A DNA stretch of 64,000 nt from Adenophora triphylla var. japonica (GCA_022495995.1 JAFEMH010002513.1:271356-335355), one strand, 5' to 3'; positions 38,401-50,360 are shown, counted from the stretch's first letter. Program-made: numbers and translations. Notes: generated by a model not told the origin, from the sequence alone.

Positions 38401-41400
38401 CCTCCCTATTGGTTTCATGTTATGAAACACCAATACTCCAAAAAGGTCCCAATGGAAGTATCCAATATTCTTCGGATACAGGTGGATATGGAGGGTATAT
38501 ATTTGATAGCTTAAGAAAAGAAAATATTATATATAACTTATGATGCTCGGACTCTTTGGTGTATCCCGCCGGACCCGTCTCGACATGACTTGAATACAAG
38601 TACCCGCCATGGGTACGGCGAGGTAAACTGAAGAGTCCGAGCATCACAGTATATAACAATAACAAATTACAAATAGATGGTCCAGTTCATATTATAAAGA
38701 TTTAAGAAAAAATATGAGTCCTGTATTAAATTATATCAGCCACCCAATTACTCTTCAAAACATTTAGCGATAAAGGGCTCAAAGCTCCGTGGGCATACGT
38801 CCAATGAGAAGCTAATGAAACCACTTTTCTCACAAGTGATAACTCCGTAAACACTTGTTTCTAAAGAAACTAATCAGAATGCCCAAAGCCAGGACACTCT
38901 CCCCCATGGGCCACACTTTAGCCAATGTCACTAAATGATCTCTTCTATTCTCTCCTGGTCCTTCACGCAATAAAATTGCATCTCCCTCTCAATAGTCTCA
39001 GGCACTACTATCAAAATTTTAATAAGAGAGAAGAAGTTGGAGTTCTAGAAAGGCAAGCTCTCACAAGGGTAATGCGCCCTCACAATGAAAAATATTAAAA
39101 TTTTCTTGTTTGGGATATGGCTAGGGTTCTTCGATTATGCATGAAGCACAACTCATGTTTACAACCAGGGTCAAAAATATAATTATTATTCTTGAGGGAC
39201 TTATTTGCAGTTTATATGAAAATGTACTTGATACTTCCCCAATGGAATTTGGAGGGAGATAAAAGAAGTCGTGGGCAACACATAGTGAAAATTTGATGCC
39301 ATTTCAATGCCTTTAATATATTGCAAGTTGGATATGTAGCTCAAGTGTAGGGTTATTTCTTATTTATAATATTTTATTGAAGAGCTACCGTATCGTACCT
39401 GTATCCCTCACGTGTACCCATACTTCATAGGTTCCCTTATGTGGGTGGCTTGAAGTAATTGCTCATTAAATATTCCACTGTGAGGATCACCCTTTACTGA
39501 TTTTTTTCTCACATGCTATATTATTTAGTAGCTCGCAAGTCATTTGGCCTGATTTGGGCTTATCTTGTATTCATTTGATTTTGACTTTTACTTACCAACC
39601 CATAAGGCTTGCGGAAGAAACAAGTGTAATTATTTATGCCCTTCTGTTTGGAATTAAGTAATTTTAGGCATCATATGATGAAATTATATAAAAATTGCCA
39701 AAAAATGTCATATAAACAACTAAAATAACTATGTTTTGGGAAATAAAAGATGTTATATTATGCACTTATCCTTGTTTGTGTAAGTGTGGGTTGGCGGGTA
39801 TTGATTTGGATAGTCATGTTCTGAGTGATTGAACTTTTCCTGCCAGGTGTTTGGTGAAACACTGCGGGCGTTGCCTTTATATCTTAGCCATCATTTATTT
39901 TTTGTGGGAGGGGGGAAACCTGGCTCATATCTTTTGGGAACCGGTACTGACTAAAATATCTTCACATCTTGATGGTTGGGAAACACGCTTATTTCTCTTT
40001 GTGAGGAAGACTCACCATGATTAACTCTCCCCTATGGAGCATTAGATCAATTTTGTCTCTCTTTAAAATCCCGGAGTTGGCAAGAGTTTGGAGGGGATAA
40101 ATGAGGCATTCTTATTGAGTGGGACAGGTAAGCTGAGGAGGGAAAGGAACAATTACTGGCCTAGGATGTAATGTGTTAACCAAGGAGGAAGATGCTCTAG
40201 GAATTTGAATCTGGTTATTAGAAATTTTGCTCTTATTGACATGCGACTTTGATGTTTTCCCTTACAACCTCATTCCTTTGACATACAGTTTTTAGGAGCA
40301 AGTTCTGTGTACAATGGTATTATTCCTTCTCTCTCTTATGCAAGTCCTTGAAATTCATTTGTCAATACAATCATCTCTTCCGGACGCATGTCAAATATGC
40401 CTTGGGTAATGGAAATAAGGTCCGGGTTTTGGAGGTTCACTAGTTTTGGGCTTCCTCTCTTGGTCTCTTTTCCTTGGTTATCACTTATCAAGGCATCTGC
40501 CACCCATGATGCTCCTGCTCTAGCTTTCTTGTTTCAGGCAGACCGCAGGGGAAGAATTGTGTATGGAATATACACTTTTTCAGGAACTTAAATCATATGG
40601 ATACTTGAGAGGTGATTGCTTTGCATGATCAGCTTATTTCAGCTCATACTTTTGGCCAGGTCTATCGTAGGTCTTGGGTCCCAGATCCGACTGGTCCTTT
40701 TTCAGCTATATTTTTGACGAAAATTCTTACCAGATCAGGCACTCCGCGTGTTCTTCCAATACCATGTTCTTACAATTCATGTCTTTTGCCTGGCCTTTGA
40801 CTGACTGTGGAGGTTGTGGTGTTTGACGTCTATGGTGAGTGTTGGATTAGTCCTGGATAAGTGGAGACCTTATTCATGGTAAGATATGTGTGGCTATTTA
40901 CTCTTTAAAGGAGAAATCGGCTCAAACTGTAATATATTTTGCTATGCTTTGAATCCCTAAAGAAGCCTTCCATCAAGTAGGAGCTGAACATGAGAACTCG
41001 TAGTGTTAGCACATGACAGTGGTTTCACCAAGCATAACAAGGTACGCGGGTGCATCACATAGAACTCAATGTGTCTCCAGCCAACTAATTGGGATAAAAT
41101 CTGTGACAATTGTTTTTGCAAAGCAGGAATATATGTTGAATCACAGGGAATCATTTTCCGCATCCATATTTACTTGTCAAAACAATCTTGGGCCACTTTT
41201 TCCTATAAACTCCTTGGTGAATATCATTATTATCAAATTTGATGATGGTTGGTTCTTTGAAGAACTCTTCATGTCCTCTTTTACCCCAGTGCTTCTTTTT
41301 GTTCAGCCTGTTGTTTACTTGCTGATGGAGGATGGTTTCTCGTATCAACCTTTCTCTGAGATAATCAGGTTTTAAGATCTATTTCAATTTTGTCTTGTTT

Positions 41401-44400
41401 GAGCTGGAATACTCCATTGGTTTTTCTGAGAGATACTTTTATAAATATTCAATAATAATGATGATAATAATTATAACAATAAATGGATATATCAATGATA
41501 ATCATAACCAAAATATTTAAAATAATACTATAACATGATCCGCCGTTCCTTTGAAAAGAGGTGGGGTTTGACCGGACATACAAATTAAGGAAATTGGTTG
41601 ACAATTGTATAATTCTCAAATTTGGCCTCCAAATAAAGAAATTGGTTGACAATTGTATAATTCTCAAATTTGGCCTCCAAATATTTGAATTCAAAACAAG
41701 GAGTGAATATTTAATTCAAATTACGGAAAGGAGGGTCTGTATAGTAAATTGGTTGGAAAAAAGGACGACCCCAAAAGGAAAATTATTCTTCATATAGGAG
41801 AAACAAAAAAGGAATATCCACCTCTTCAACCGGGATGGAGGTAGTAGAAATAACATTGATAAAAATAATGATACCACATAATAAGCAAAACAAGATTTTG
41901 ATCTATATGTTACTGAACGGGTTTGAAAATCTGTAACACTGACGTGAATTTGAAATCTCTTGGCATCAGGACAAGCAACACTTTGGGTTAATCATTGTTC
42001 AATTTACCATAACCAAATTAAATAAGAGGAAGAAAATGTGTTAGAGAAATATATAAATAACTACTTACCAAGTTGATGGTTGGTAGAAATAAGTACGAAA
42101 AACTAAGGGAATATTTGGAAGAGTAGGATAAAATGGTGTTAAATATAGAAAGATGATATTTATTTGGGACACCCCAAAAAAGAAAACGAGGACGTTTATT
42201 TTGAGGCGGTGGGAGTAAAACATAAATTTGTTTCTCCATATATCATAGTTTATCTATTTGTGTTATAAAATTTGCAATAAATGCTGTTTTGAGTTAAATA
42301 AAGTTGTTTAATGATGTAAATTTCATGTTGAAAAAAATTCAATGATGGGTGATTATTTGTTTACTTATAATCTGAAGTCTGAATGAACCATGATAATGTC
42401 CTTGTAATGTTTTGTGCCATTACTCAACTACGACTTCAATGATGGTACTAACATAAGCTCATGCTTTATGCATGCTGCATGAGCATAACATGGCAACATA
42501 TATGATCTTCCTTGGTTTTGGTGATTTGCATGATGAATTTGTCCCCAAATTTCCATATGTGTTATTGTGCACGTCAGAAGCCATTTTTTCCTCATCATTA
42601 GCCTTGTTACTTACACTTTCATATGTTGTGCTGTGTTCTCTGTTACAGAGACAGCGCTAGCTCTACTCCGACATCCTGATTATTGCATATCTGGTTATTC
42701 ATCTGTAAGTTTAAAATCGTCTCCTTCAACATACTGCTCTATATATCTATCATTGTCATTTTATGTAAACTGTAAAGTACTTTTGTTGGTGCTACCTCAC
42801 GTGTCTAACAATCTTCAGTCTTTCAAATTATTATGAATTCTTGTATCCATAAGAAATGTGATTTGGAACTCCCTGTGTTCCAACCAGTCTAGCTTTTTAG
42901 TTATTTAGTTAAAAGGGGTTTATGAGTATATCCGTAAATTGATCATAATTACAAAATATTATTTGGGGTACCCAAGATGCGTACATTATGTGGAGGGTAA
43001 CGTCAACAGTAAGCATAATTCATGAAGGTGTCTTTAAGTGGATCATCATAAATTTGGAACAGTACTCCCTACAAAGAATGGTGGGAGTATTTGTTATTGT
43101 TAATATGAAGTGAAACTTTTTATGTCTTTTCATTGTAAACCCTGCGCATTGGTGCCTGAACATTGGTTGTTCATTATCTGCTTGGAGTAAATCATTATGG
43201 TTTATTGGGACATTGTCATCAATTTTTGGTCAAAAAGAACACCAGGGCCTTATGGGATTGCATTTAACGTATAGCCATCATCATCAACAAAGACTGTTGC
43301 CCTGGCCTATACATGTAAACAACATGGTCAATGTTCTCCAAATTAGTTTTACATAGAAGTCATGGAACACATTACTTTATTTCAGTTTTAGTCTGAGCCA
43401 AAAGACAAAAGGCCCCCAAATGGAAAATTGATAGCTTTGGTTAAAGCAGCCCAATGCTCTTCCACTGTGCAACTGCCAAGAAATGGGGCGCAAAGGGGTG
43501 GGGTAGTTTCTTAACCAAGTATCCTTGAAGGGCAGTGAGATTGGTTTGAGTGTCCAAAATGGTGGTTCTTTTCTTATTAATTACTCTTCTCGTTTGAACC
43601 TTTGACACATTGAACATGCTCATTTTCTGCAGGTAGATGTGAAGCGGAACATGGATGAAGGAGAAAAACGATTCAATCAACTTTCTATTGAAGAACGTGG
43701 AAAATTTGATGAAGAGACTCTAGTCAATGTGAACAACATCAGAAAGAAAAGTTCAGCCAGCCAGAGAGCTAAGGGGTTCAGTAATGAGTACATAGTGGTA
43801 AGAATCATGACCTATCACAGATTCCTGTAGAATTTTTACTGCATTGAGTTTCATTTATCCAATTGGTTATTTACATTACTAAGTTTGTGTTTTTGTATTG
43901 TTATTAATTATGATGATGTTTTTATTAGTCCAAGCCCCAAATAAATACAAATTTTCATCACTATAGAATCGCCATGAGTCACGTGCTTATTTCATGTAAT
44001 GCCTTCGTAGCCTGATCTTGTCACTTTCCTGAAATCCCTTTAGCTCGCATTATGTAACTACCCCTCCATGTTTAGCTGAGTGTCAATTTTTTTTTTTTAA
44101 ACGGAAATGTTAAGAAAGTTGTCTGATAAACGAGCATAATAGATTATATACACAAATACTTCATTCCATCTTTTATCGACTTCCTATTGTGTTGTAAGTA
44201 TACATTGAAATTTGATACTCCCTCTGTCCCAAAATAAAAGTCCTCTGTTGCTAGGCACACAACATAGGTGGTAAAGCATTGGACTCCACTATTAAGTTAC
44301 GCCCACTATCAAAGGAGTATTGATCAAGGGTAAAAAATGTAAATTTTATATGCCTAAAATGTTGGACCCACTATTGATTGTTTTATTGTGAGAAGTTATG

Positions 44401-46100
44401 TAGGTGAGAGAGACAATTAATAAGGGTGTATTTGGTATTTTCCTCATTAAAATGTAGTAATTATTGCTTTTCTTAAAACTTGTTAAAAGTGCTAAAACGA
44501 AATGTATTTTGGACCGGAGGGCGTAATATATTTAAAGATACTTAGTACTCGCATGACACAATAATTAATAACTGTAAGTCAATTTCGTAATAGATGTAGT
44601 AATTAAGGTAGAAATGAATGATAGACAGCAAGTGATGACTTTGGTTATTTGGGGTAAAATATATTGGGGTTATGGTTATTGACCGATGATGCGTATGGGA
44701 GAGAATGGTTATGACTCCAATTTTCAATTCATTGTTGTAGACGCTCTTTGGGACACTTTTTTGGGACACCTCAAAAAGGAATAAGGGGCACTTATTTTGC
44801 ATCGGAGGGGAGTATTTATTAAAGGCAAATTTAGTAAATTCCCTTAAAAATAGACTCTCATTAGGGACAGAGGGCGTACTAGAGATATCAAAAGGAAACG
44901 AACTCTATCTGTGTTGGGATCAAGACAGAATGCCAGCTCATATTTTGTCCCGAGCAATAGCAATATCTTCATGTTGTTTTTTCACACATTATCATTGTCG
45001 AAAGTAATTTATGTTTTTAACACATCCAGTGCCAAAGCAAACGTTATTATGACTACACAAATTGTATTGGTTTGACATTTTGACTAGTTCACCTTCATTG
45101 TTTGCACCAAGTCATTTCCTTATTTAGAAACGTGACATTTATTTTGGGACGAGAACCAAAATGCAAAGTGCGACATTCATTCCGGGACGGAGGGAGTATT
45201 ACCAAGTTTCTCATATGGTTAATGTCTTTCATAAGGAAAATGATGTACAGTACATACAGAAAATGGTGTACATAATTGTGCTTTAAGGTATTGTACTGTA
45301 CAATACATTTTGCAAATCAAGGTTTTGTTTCTACGGTACAACACCTTAAACCACATTGGTACAAATCCCTTATGTATGATAATAATGGATGTTTTGCATT
45401 TTGAAGATAACAATCCTGGTGGCTGCTGAAGGAGTGTATAAGCTGCCGACCATCAACGGCAGTGGAGATTTGAAGGAAGCCTTACAAAAGCTTGGGTCTA
45501 TCCCTTCCCGTAGAACTCTGGTGAGAAGATTAATCGTAATTGTCATTTTGATCCCCGATTAACAATTAAATTAGTTTAAAATGTTACTCCTCCGTCCCTA
45601 TATGAATCGTAATTGCAAATTTTTCTTCTTGTTGGTAAAAATGCAATTAGGGACAAAGTTTCTTATGGGACCAAAATTTCTTTAATTTGGAAATTCATTT
45701 ATAGGAGGGCGAGCCTTGGCGCAACGGTTAAGTTGCTCCTTTGGTGACCATAAGGTCACGGGTTCGAACCTTGGCGAACAGCCTCTTGGTAATTATCAGG
45801 GGAAGGCTCTAGCAAATGGTTCCCTCTCCCAACCCCCGCAAGGCGGGGAGCGCTTGGCGCACCGGGATTTGGCCTTTTTTTTTTTGGAAATTCATTTATA
45901 GGGACAGAGAAAGAGAAAGGAGTAGTACAATACAATAGTATAGTATAGTTTAAAGCATTGTAAAATTTTAATGGTTAACCGTGGATATTTATGGATTTGT
46001 CATTCAGGCAGTTGAGGTGTTGTGGACCCCACAGAATGAAAATGACACGTTGACGGAGCGAGAATTACTTGAGGATTACTCGTTGTTGCGACCTCTATAG
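35469..46100 (+). CDS. FLAP1: Chloroplast DUF1517 protein, FLAP1-like (six exons)
   Basis: Exons 35,469-36,083, 36,850-36,952, 42,649-42,704, 43,633-43,797, 45,407-45,520 and 46,008-46,100 join with GT-AG introns in frame to 381 codons and TAG. The first 60 or so residues are rich in S, T, N and basic residues with few acids, as in a chloroplast transit peptide. A hydrophobic segment (about 91-112), a Ser/Gly-rich linker (113-145) and a second membrane segment (about 156-183) follow. Then comes the conserved DUF1517 part: GLLGMARSLQNDLNRIAE, ALLRHPDYCISGYSS, GEKRFNQLSIEERGKFDEET, FSNEYIV|ITILVAAEGV and AVEVLWTPQNENDTL. Plant FLAP1 is a chloroplast-envelope/thylakoid protein tied to photosynthetic acclimation in fluctuating light. 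Intron 2 is 5.7 kb and, like introns 1 and 3-5, carries transposons. No stop or frameshift was seen, so the gene looks functional. The family is firm; the exact name rests on memory of the Arabidopsis protein. Confidence 0.9.
36378..36637. mobile_element. Stowaway-type MITE in intron 1
   Basis: TA flanks, left end CTCCCTCCGTCCCTAATTGA, right end ACATTCATTTTGGGAG. The inverted ends share CTCCC and AATGAATGTC/GAATGTC. Two T-rich runs lie inside. Matches the Tc1/mariner Stowaway end consensus CTCCCTCCGTCC. Confidence 0.65.
37328..37752. mobile_element. Possible hAT-type MITE in intron 2
   Basis: Ends AGGGGGTTTTTGTTTTTTTT and AAAAAAACAAACGACCCCT are inverted, with inner CTGAAA/GAATTC-rich sequence and A-runs. 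The end form (GGGGTCGTTTG) is common in hAT MITEs. I see no clear 8-bp target duplication. Confidence 0.4.
38541..38646. mobile_element. 106-bp MITE with TGATGCTCGGACTCTT ends
   Basis: TGATGCTCGGACTCTT at the left and AAGAGTCCGAGCATCA at the right are perfect inverted ends of 16 bp. The middle holds GGACCCG/CGGG-type sequence and can fold into one long hairpin. Elements with this GCTCGGACTCTTC end are widespread in plant genomes. No ORF. Confidence 0.65.
38647..39895. other. Intron 2 sequence without recognisable feature
   Basis: AT-rich intron sequence. I see no ORF, clear inverted ends or tandem repeat of note in it. Confidence 0.5.
39900..40900 (+). pseudogene. LINE (L1-type) reverse transcriptase 3' remnant in intron 2
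   Basis: Frames on the plus strand give the C-terminal RT pattern of plant L1 elements: KISSHLDGWETRLF, then INFVSL and KSLEGINEAFLLSG, RNNYWPRM and NLNLVIRNFALI, SKFCVQWYY, and HVKYALGNGNKVR, which is the usual (Y/A)LGNG(S/N)K(I/V)RFWED box before the C-terminal zinc region. Several frameshifts and stops; no 5' part remains. The sense orientation within the host intron means it is transcribed with the gene but removed by splicing. Confidence 0.65.
41591..41686. repeat. 48-bp tandem duplication in intron 2
   Basis: Two almost identical units (41,591 and 41,639) starting AAATTGGTTGACAATTGTAT. The remainder of 40,900-42,648 is AT-rich intron. A Stowaway-like end, GGCGGTGGGAGTA, is seen at about 42,205-42,217 after TTTGGGACACCCC. 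Confidence 0.75.
42705..43632. other. Intron 3, no clear feature
   Basis: 928 bp bounded by GTAAGT and TGCAG. I see no repeat structure or ORF that I can support. Confidence 0.6.
44218..44523. mobile_element. Stowaway-type MITE in intron 4
   Basis: Flanked by TA on both sides. Left end CTCCCTCTGTCCCAAAATAA, right end TATTTTGGACCGGAGGGCG, inverted over about 19 bp. No ORF. Confidence 0.75.
44620..45196. mobile_element. Stowaway-like MITE remnants in intron 4
   Basis: Right-end signatures occur at 44,808-44,816 (CGGAGGGGAGTA), 44,861-44,878 (GGGACAGAGGGCGTA) and 45,183-45,198 (CGGGACGGAGGGAGTA), the last two preceded by ATTAG or ATTC. The matching left ends are not clear, so boundaries are uncertain; probably overlapping or truncated copies. 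Confidence 0.4.
45587..45922. mobile_element. Stowaway-type MITE in intron 5, host of a SINE
   Basis: TA flanks. Left end CTCCTCCGTCCCTATATGAA; right end ATTCATTTATAGGGACAG followed by a purine-rich AGAAAGGAG. Without the SINE it would be about 139 bp. Confidence 0.65.
45706..45885 (+). mobile_element. tRNA-derived SINE of the Au type
   Basis: GGGCGAGCCTTGGCGCAACG starts the copy; the A box region is TGGCGCAACGGT (45,717-45,728) and the B box is GGTTCGAACC (45,761-45,770). The body has AACAGCCTCTTG, GGCGGGGAGCGCTTGGCGCA and CCGGGAT, then a T run, all typical of the Au SINE. A 17-bp target duplication GGAAATTCATTTATAGG is perfect at 45,689-45,705 and 45,886-45,902. RNA polymerase III would transcribe it; the tail shows movement by a LINE machinery. 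It looks young. Confidence 0.9.
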
Positions 46101-46757
46101 AAAATTTATATTTCAATATCAGATTAGAGTTTGTATAGAGATATAATGAGGAGTAAATTGTAGAGATAAAAACAAACATATTCGGGTTTGAATTTGGCTT
46201 CTGCCATCTACTCTTTTTGTTTGTGTTTGTTAGGCATCTCCAATCCACGCTATATTTCACTCCATCTCACCAAATTTGCCACTATTCCCTTCTCTAACCG
46301 TGCGCTATTTTCCACTCTATATTTGAAGTTATGAATAGTATTACACTAAATTTGATGCTACACTGTTCATTGCATCAAATTTTGTGTAATAATTTTTCTC
46401 TTACAATTTAGTCCCTTTACTTTTTTAAAGTTATATTTATGCATTTTATCTATATACTTCCTCCATTCCAAAATAAATATTCAAAATATAAAATATACTT
46501 TCTCCGACTTGTATATCATTTTCATTAAAATAATTATTTTTTCCTAAATTAATGATTAAAGTTTGATTAAGTTGATTTTTAAAAACACTAATGAAAATGA
46601 TATATGGAACGGAAGAAGTATAATATTAAATTAAAATAATTATAAGAACATAAGAACATTTATAAATAACATAAAAACATTACATAATAATAGAAAACAT
46701 AATTTTAATACAAACTAATTATAAAAACTTAAATAAATTAAACAAACAACAATAATT

Positions 46758-47256
46758 TTAATATTCTGGAATATCAGATCCATCTCCACCATAATGACCA
46801 GATCCACCTCCACCATAATTATTGGATCCACCTTCGTCAAAATGACCGGCTCCACCTCCACCGTAAATATAAATATTAGATCCACCTCAATCTAAATGAC
46901 CGACTTCACCTCCACCATAATTATTCGAGAACTGACCAAAACATTTGATGATGGTGGTTGTGATTGTTGACATTTTTCTGCCCTTTTTTGTAAAATAATT
47001 GATTGCTCTGCTTCAATATGAGTACGAATGTTTGGTTCAAGGACATTCAAGTTCATTGTCAATATTTTGTCTTCTCTTCTTTGTTCTTTCATGAAAAGGT
47101 ATCGTTGTCTGTCTTATTTTGACTTTTCCATCATCCTCATAATCTTTTCATTTTTCTCTGTGAGATTATTGAAATCTTTTATTTTTTTCTCTTCAACCTT
47201 TCTCTTCAACTTGGCTTTTTTCACCCAAATTGGTCTTTCACAAGAAAATCCACCAA

Positions 47257-47290
<34 letters not shown>

Positions 47291-47895
47291 TATATTGATA
47301 GAAAATGATGGTACTCCTTGAGATCCTGGGGTATTAGGTTCAGAGTTAACATGTTCAGACTCTGAAGAGACATAGTTTACATGATACGTTTCAGATTTGC
47401 GCCTTTCATTTGGGCCATTATCATTAAATTTTTCAAAATCTTTTAATTCACTCCACACATGATCAAATTTGAAGCCTTTTCTAAAATCTTTATCTTCCAT
47501 AACTAAACGTTTTGCTCGTTCTAGCGGCAAATATTTATAAATGTTAACTTCAATATTAAATATATAAAATAACAATAATAATAAAAAAAAAGAGATAAAA
47601 ATACACTCACAATATCATGTTGAGATGCCCCTCTAGGATTCATATTTTCTATTTGTCTGATACATGATTTTAATTTCTGAACATCCCTTTCTATAAGTTG
47701 CATACGACTTTGCAAAGATCTTTTGGTGCGAGCTTCCGTATTCGCGGCCTTTGCATTGTTGTATTCCACTTCAACTCGAGACCAAAAACGATCTCTATTA
47801 TGATATTTCCCAATAATAGGATCTTGAGAAATATCCAAGTAAACTTGACATAAAATTATGTCTTCATCATGATTATATCCAGAAGTTCGAGACAT
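46758..47895 (-). pseudogene. Myb/SANT-like partner protein of PIF/Harbinger
   Basis: Exon 1 from ATG 47,895 (MSRTSGYNHDEDIILCQVYL) to 47,611 has the trihelix/SANT pattern with DPIIGKYHNRDRFWSRVEVE, and ends at GTGAGT. Exon 2 from about 47,520 reads FKFDHVWSELKDFEKFND, an acidic Asp run, RPIWVKKAKLKRK and KIMRMMEKSK. An in-frame TAA at 47,114 is followed by QRYLFMKEQRREDKILTMNL in the same frame, then a frameshift near 46,930, and a Gly-rich end GGDGSDIPEY with TAA at 46,758. In this superfamily the protein binds DNA and is needed with the transposase. Here it is inactivated. Confidence 0.75.
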
Positions 47896-47970
47896 AACTT
47901 TTCTAACAACAAATATAATAATGAAATTTATATTTTGAAGAAGAAGGAATGGTGTAGTGAATGAATACAT

Positions 47971-48372
47971 GTAATGTAGTTTATATAGATGAAAAAATTA
48001 TCTTCATCTTTATCTTATCCTAGATCTCCTTGTAATCTCAATGGTTGGCTCGATTTTATTACAATCTGTACCACATAATAAAACTGTCATTATCTTTTTC
48101 TTATCCAACTTGTCCTTGAATCTCAATCGTTGCCAATGTTTTGCCATCATCTCAGCCGTCAATGAAATTACATCTTATCACCTCTATCTTATCCAAGATC
48201 TCCCTTCAATCTCAGCAGCTGAGTGGATTTCATTTTCATCTAAACCGTTGAATGAAATTAATCTTGTTAGGTACTACTTATTTTTATTCTATAAATAATA
48301 GCCATCCAGTGACCTTAAAAATAACAACCATCTCCTCTTCAACTTACTCAAAAATATTTTTCCTTTTATACA
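47971..48372. promoter_or_regulatory. Divergent intergenic region of the PIF/Harbinger element
   Basis: About 400 bp between the two ORFs. It contains three imperfect repeats of AGATCTCC(T)TGTAATCTCA-type sequence (48,021, 48,110, 48,190) and presumably held both promoters. Confidence 0.45.
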
Positions 48373-49148
48373 ATGAATTTCAATATTGGCGGTCCTTCTA
48401 ATACACCATTTGAAAGATCATCATCATCTTCTTCGGAGGATGATGATGATTTTTTCATGAATGGTTTTGCCGAATCTCAGTTGATGATATCTACTATGGT
48501 GCAAAATAATAACATGTTTTTGGCAAATCACCAGAATATGTTTCACAATCAATCTGCTCGACGTGGCTCAATTCCAGGTCATATCGTGATCAATCGTAAT
48601 CGTGAAGCTGCTGATCGTGAGTTGTTTAATAATTATTTTAGTAATGATCCAACATATAAAGAAGAAATGTTTCGCCGACGATATCGAATGAATCGTCATC
48701 TTTTCCTTCGTATTGTTGAAGCAATTAAACGTCATGATCCGTATTTTGAACTATGAAGCGATGGTCTTGGTAGACTTGGACTATCAACTTTTCAAAAAAT
48801 AAATGTTGTGTTCCGGATGTTGACTTATGCTATGCCGGTGGACGCAACAGACGAAATTGTTAAAATTGGTGAGTCAACTACAATTGAATGCTTAAAGAGA
48901 TTTTGTCGTGCTATTGTTGAGGTTTTCTCTGATGAATATTTAAGATCACCTAATGCTAATGATATTGCAAGGTTACTTTACATTGGCGAGAACCATGGTT
49001 TTTCAGGAATGTTAGGTAGTCTCAATTGTATGCATTGGGAGTGAAAAAATTGTCCCACGGGTTGGGCTAGACAATATGCAGGGCCTAGTGGTAAAGCAAG
49101 TATTATTCTTGAAGTTGTAGCCAATTATGATCTTTGGATATGTCATTG
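48373..49148 (+). pseudogene. PIF/Harbinger transposase (DDE_Tnp_4), truncated
   Basis: One frame runs from ATG 48,373 to the LTR insertion at 49,149, broken by TGA at 48,754 and TGA at 49,042. The second replaces Trp in the usual CMHWEWKN, the first follows DPYFEL. Conserved blocks: RRRYRMNRHLFLRIVEAIKR, GLGRLGLSTFQKINVVFRML, IGESTTIECLKRFCRAIVEV, MLGSLNCMHWE with the first catalytic Asp changed to Asn, and SGKASIILEVVANYDLWI. The C-terminal half with the second Asp and Glu is missing. Confidence 0.85.
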
Positions 49149-50360
49149 TGAATGTGTGCCCAAATTTTTTGTTTGTTGGATTCACGCGAGTTTGAAGACA
49201 TCCGATTTAATTTGAAAAACGGAGTCGCCACGCCATTTTGATTTCCTCAAAACTTTGAAAAAAGGATTTTTATGAGTTCGGAGGTTAAGTTACCCCTTGG
49301 GAAGAACGGATCGTCGTTCACCCAAGGTGCCTTGCCGGAGCAAGTCTCCCAAGATCCCATTAATCGTGCTTGCTTGCGTGCTTTCTTGTGTGCATGTGTT
49401 TGAAAATAAAGGGGAGGGAATGTCCCAAGTTGTCTTCCGAGCGTACAAACCATTTGTTGGTTGTCGCTCGGGATTTCTTGGATTTTATGTATTCGGGATT
49501 ATGATCCCGTCCTCATCTTAGACTTGTGATCATCGCATTTTTGGACCTTAGGACTTGCGTGATCGGGAGAATGACTCCCTTTATAGTCAAAGATGAGGTT
49601 CTTTAGAAAAGGGAGGGTCCTTAGCCCATCAATTCTACACTTTAAGATGGTCGAGCTCGTATAGATGCTTCATACTCATCTTAAGTGATAATCGGAGATA
49701 TAGGGTTCAAAGGTGTCCCTTTCTAAAGAGATTATGAAACCTTTATGGAAGGAACGATGTAAAGATAGGATCTTTTACACCGGTCCGTTCCGAGGTTACT
49801 AATGGAGGAATGGGGGAATGCATGTAAAAATGACATTTTTAATGAAAAGATGACATTTTTGGGTTGCAAAGGATGCATTTGATTTAAAGAAATGTTCTTT
49901 ATTGCAAAGGATGCATAAAGACACAATTTTTATGCAAATGATGCATTTTTTATGAAGAAATTGGAATTCAATATGCAAAGGATGCATAAAGATTGCATTT
50001 TGAAAAGCATAGGATGCTAGTTTATGGTAAAGACATGATCTTTAAAGCAAATGATGCTTGGAAAAGGGATTTTGAATGCAAAGGATGCATTTTTATTGAA
50101 AAGATTTGATTTTTATATGCAAAGGATGCATAAAGATGACTTTTTTTATTGGAAAATAGGGGTTTTAGGTGCAAAGGATGCACCTTTATGGATAAAAACT
50201 ACATTTTTAATGGCAAATGATGCCTAATGCATGCAAAAGGGGAAGGGGGAATATAAAGATATGATCTTTAATCTACCAAGTCCCAAGCAAGATAAAAGCA
50301 ATGCAATGAGCAATTATAGAGCAATTAAGATGCAAGGTTAGGGCGTGCGAGGTTACCAAT
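49149..50360 (-). mobile_element. Partial Tat-like LTR on the minus strand
   Basis: Matches positions 3,691 to about 4,790 of LTR A: starts TGAATGTGTGCCC (inverted LTR end), has the relic PBS-like site at 49,220-49,230 and the ATGCA-rich repeats at 49,810-50,240. It stops where element B begins in the opposite direction, so B appears to have inserted into it. It disrupted the PIF transposase. Confidence 0.75.

Larger units (their letters stand above)
46233..49148. mobile_element. PIF/Harbinger transposon, right end lost
   Basis: Left end GGCATCTCCAATCC follows TTA, the target preferred by PIF/Harbinger elements. The element carries two divergent genes: a Myb-like ORF (minus) and a transposase (plus). 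The right part was cut off when a Tat-like LTR element inserted at 49,149. The left end lies 132 bp after the stop codon of the FLAP1-like gene. Confidence 0.75.

Noticed and set aside
40388..40591. A 67-codon open frame starting MSNMPWVMEIRSGFW
   Set aside because: It is an off-frame reading of the LINE remnant; the neighbouring frame gives the L1 motif HVKYALGNGNKVR.
45706..45790. Possible tRNA gene (A and B box present)
   Set aside because: Flanked by a target duplication, followed by a SINE body and T run, and no cloverleaf with anticodon arm is evident; it is a SINE head.
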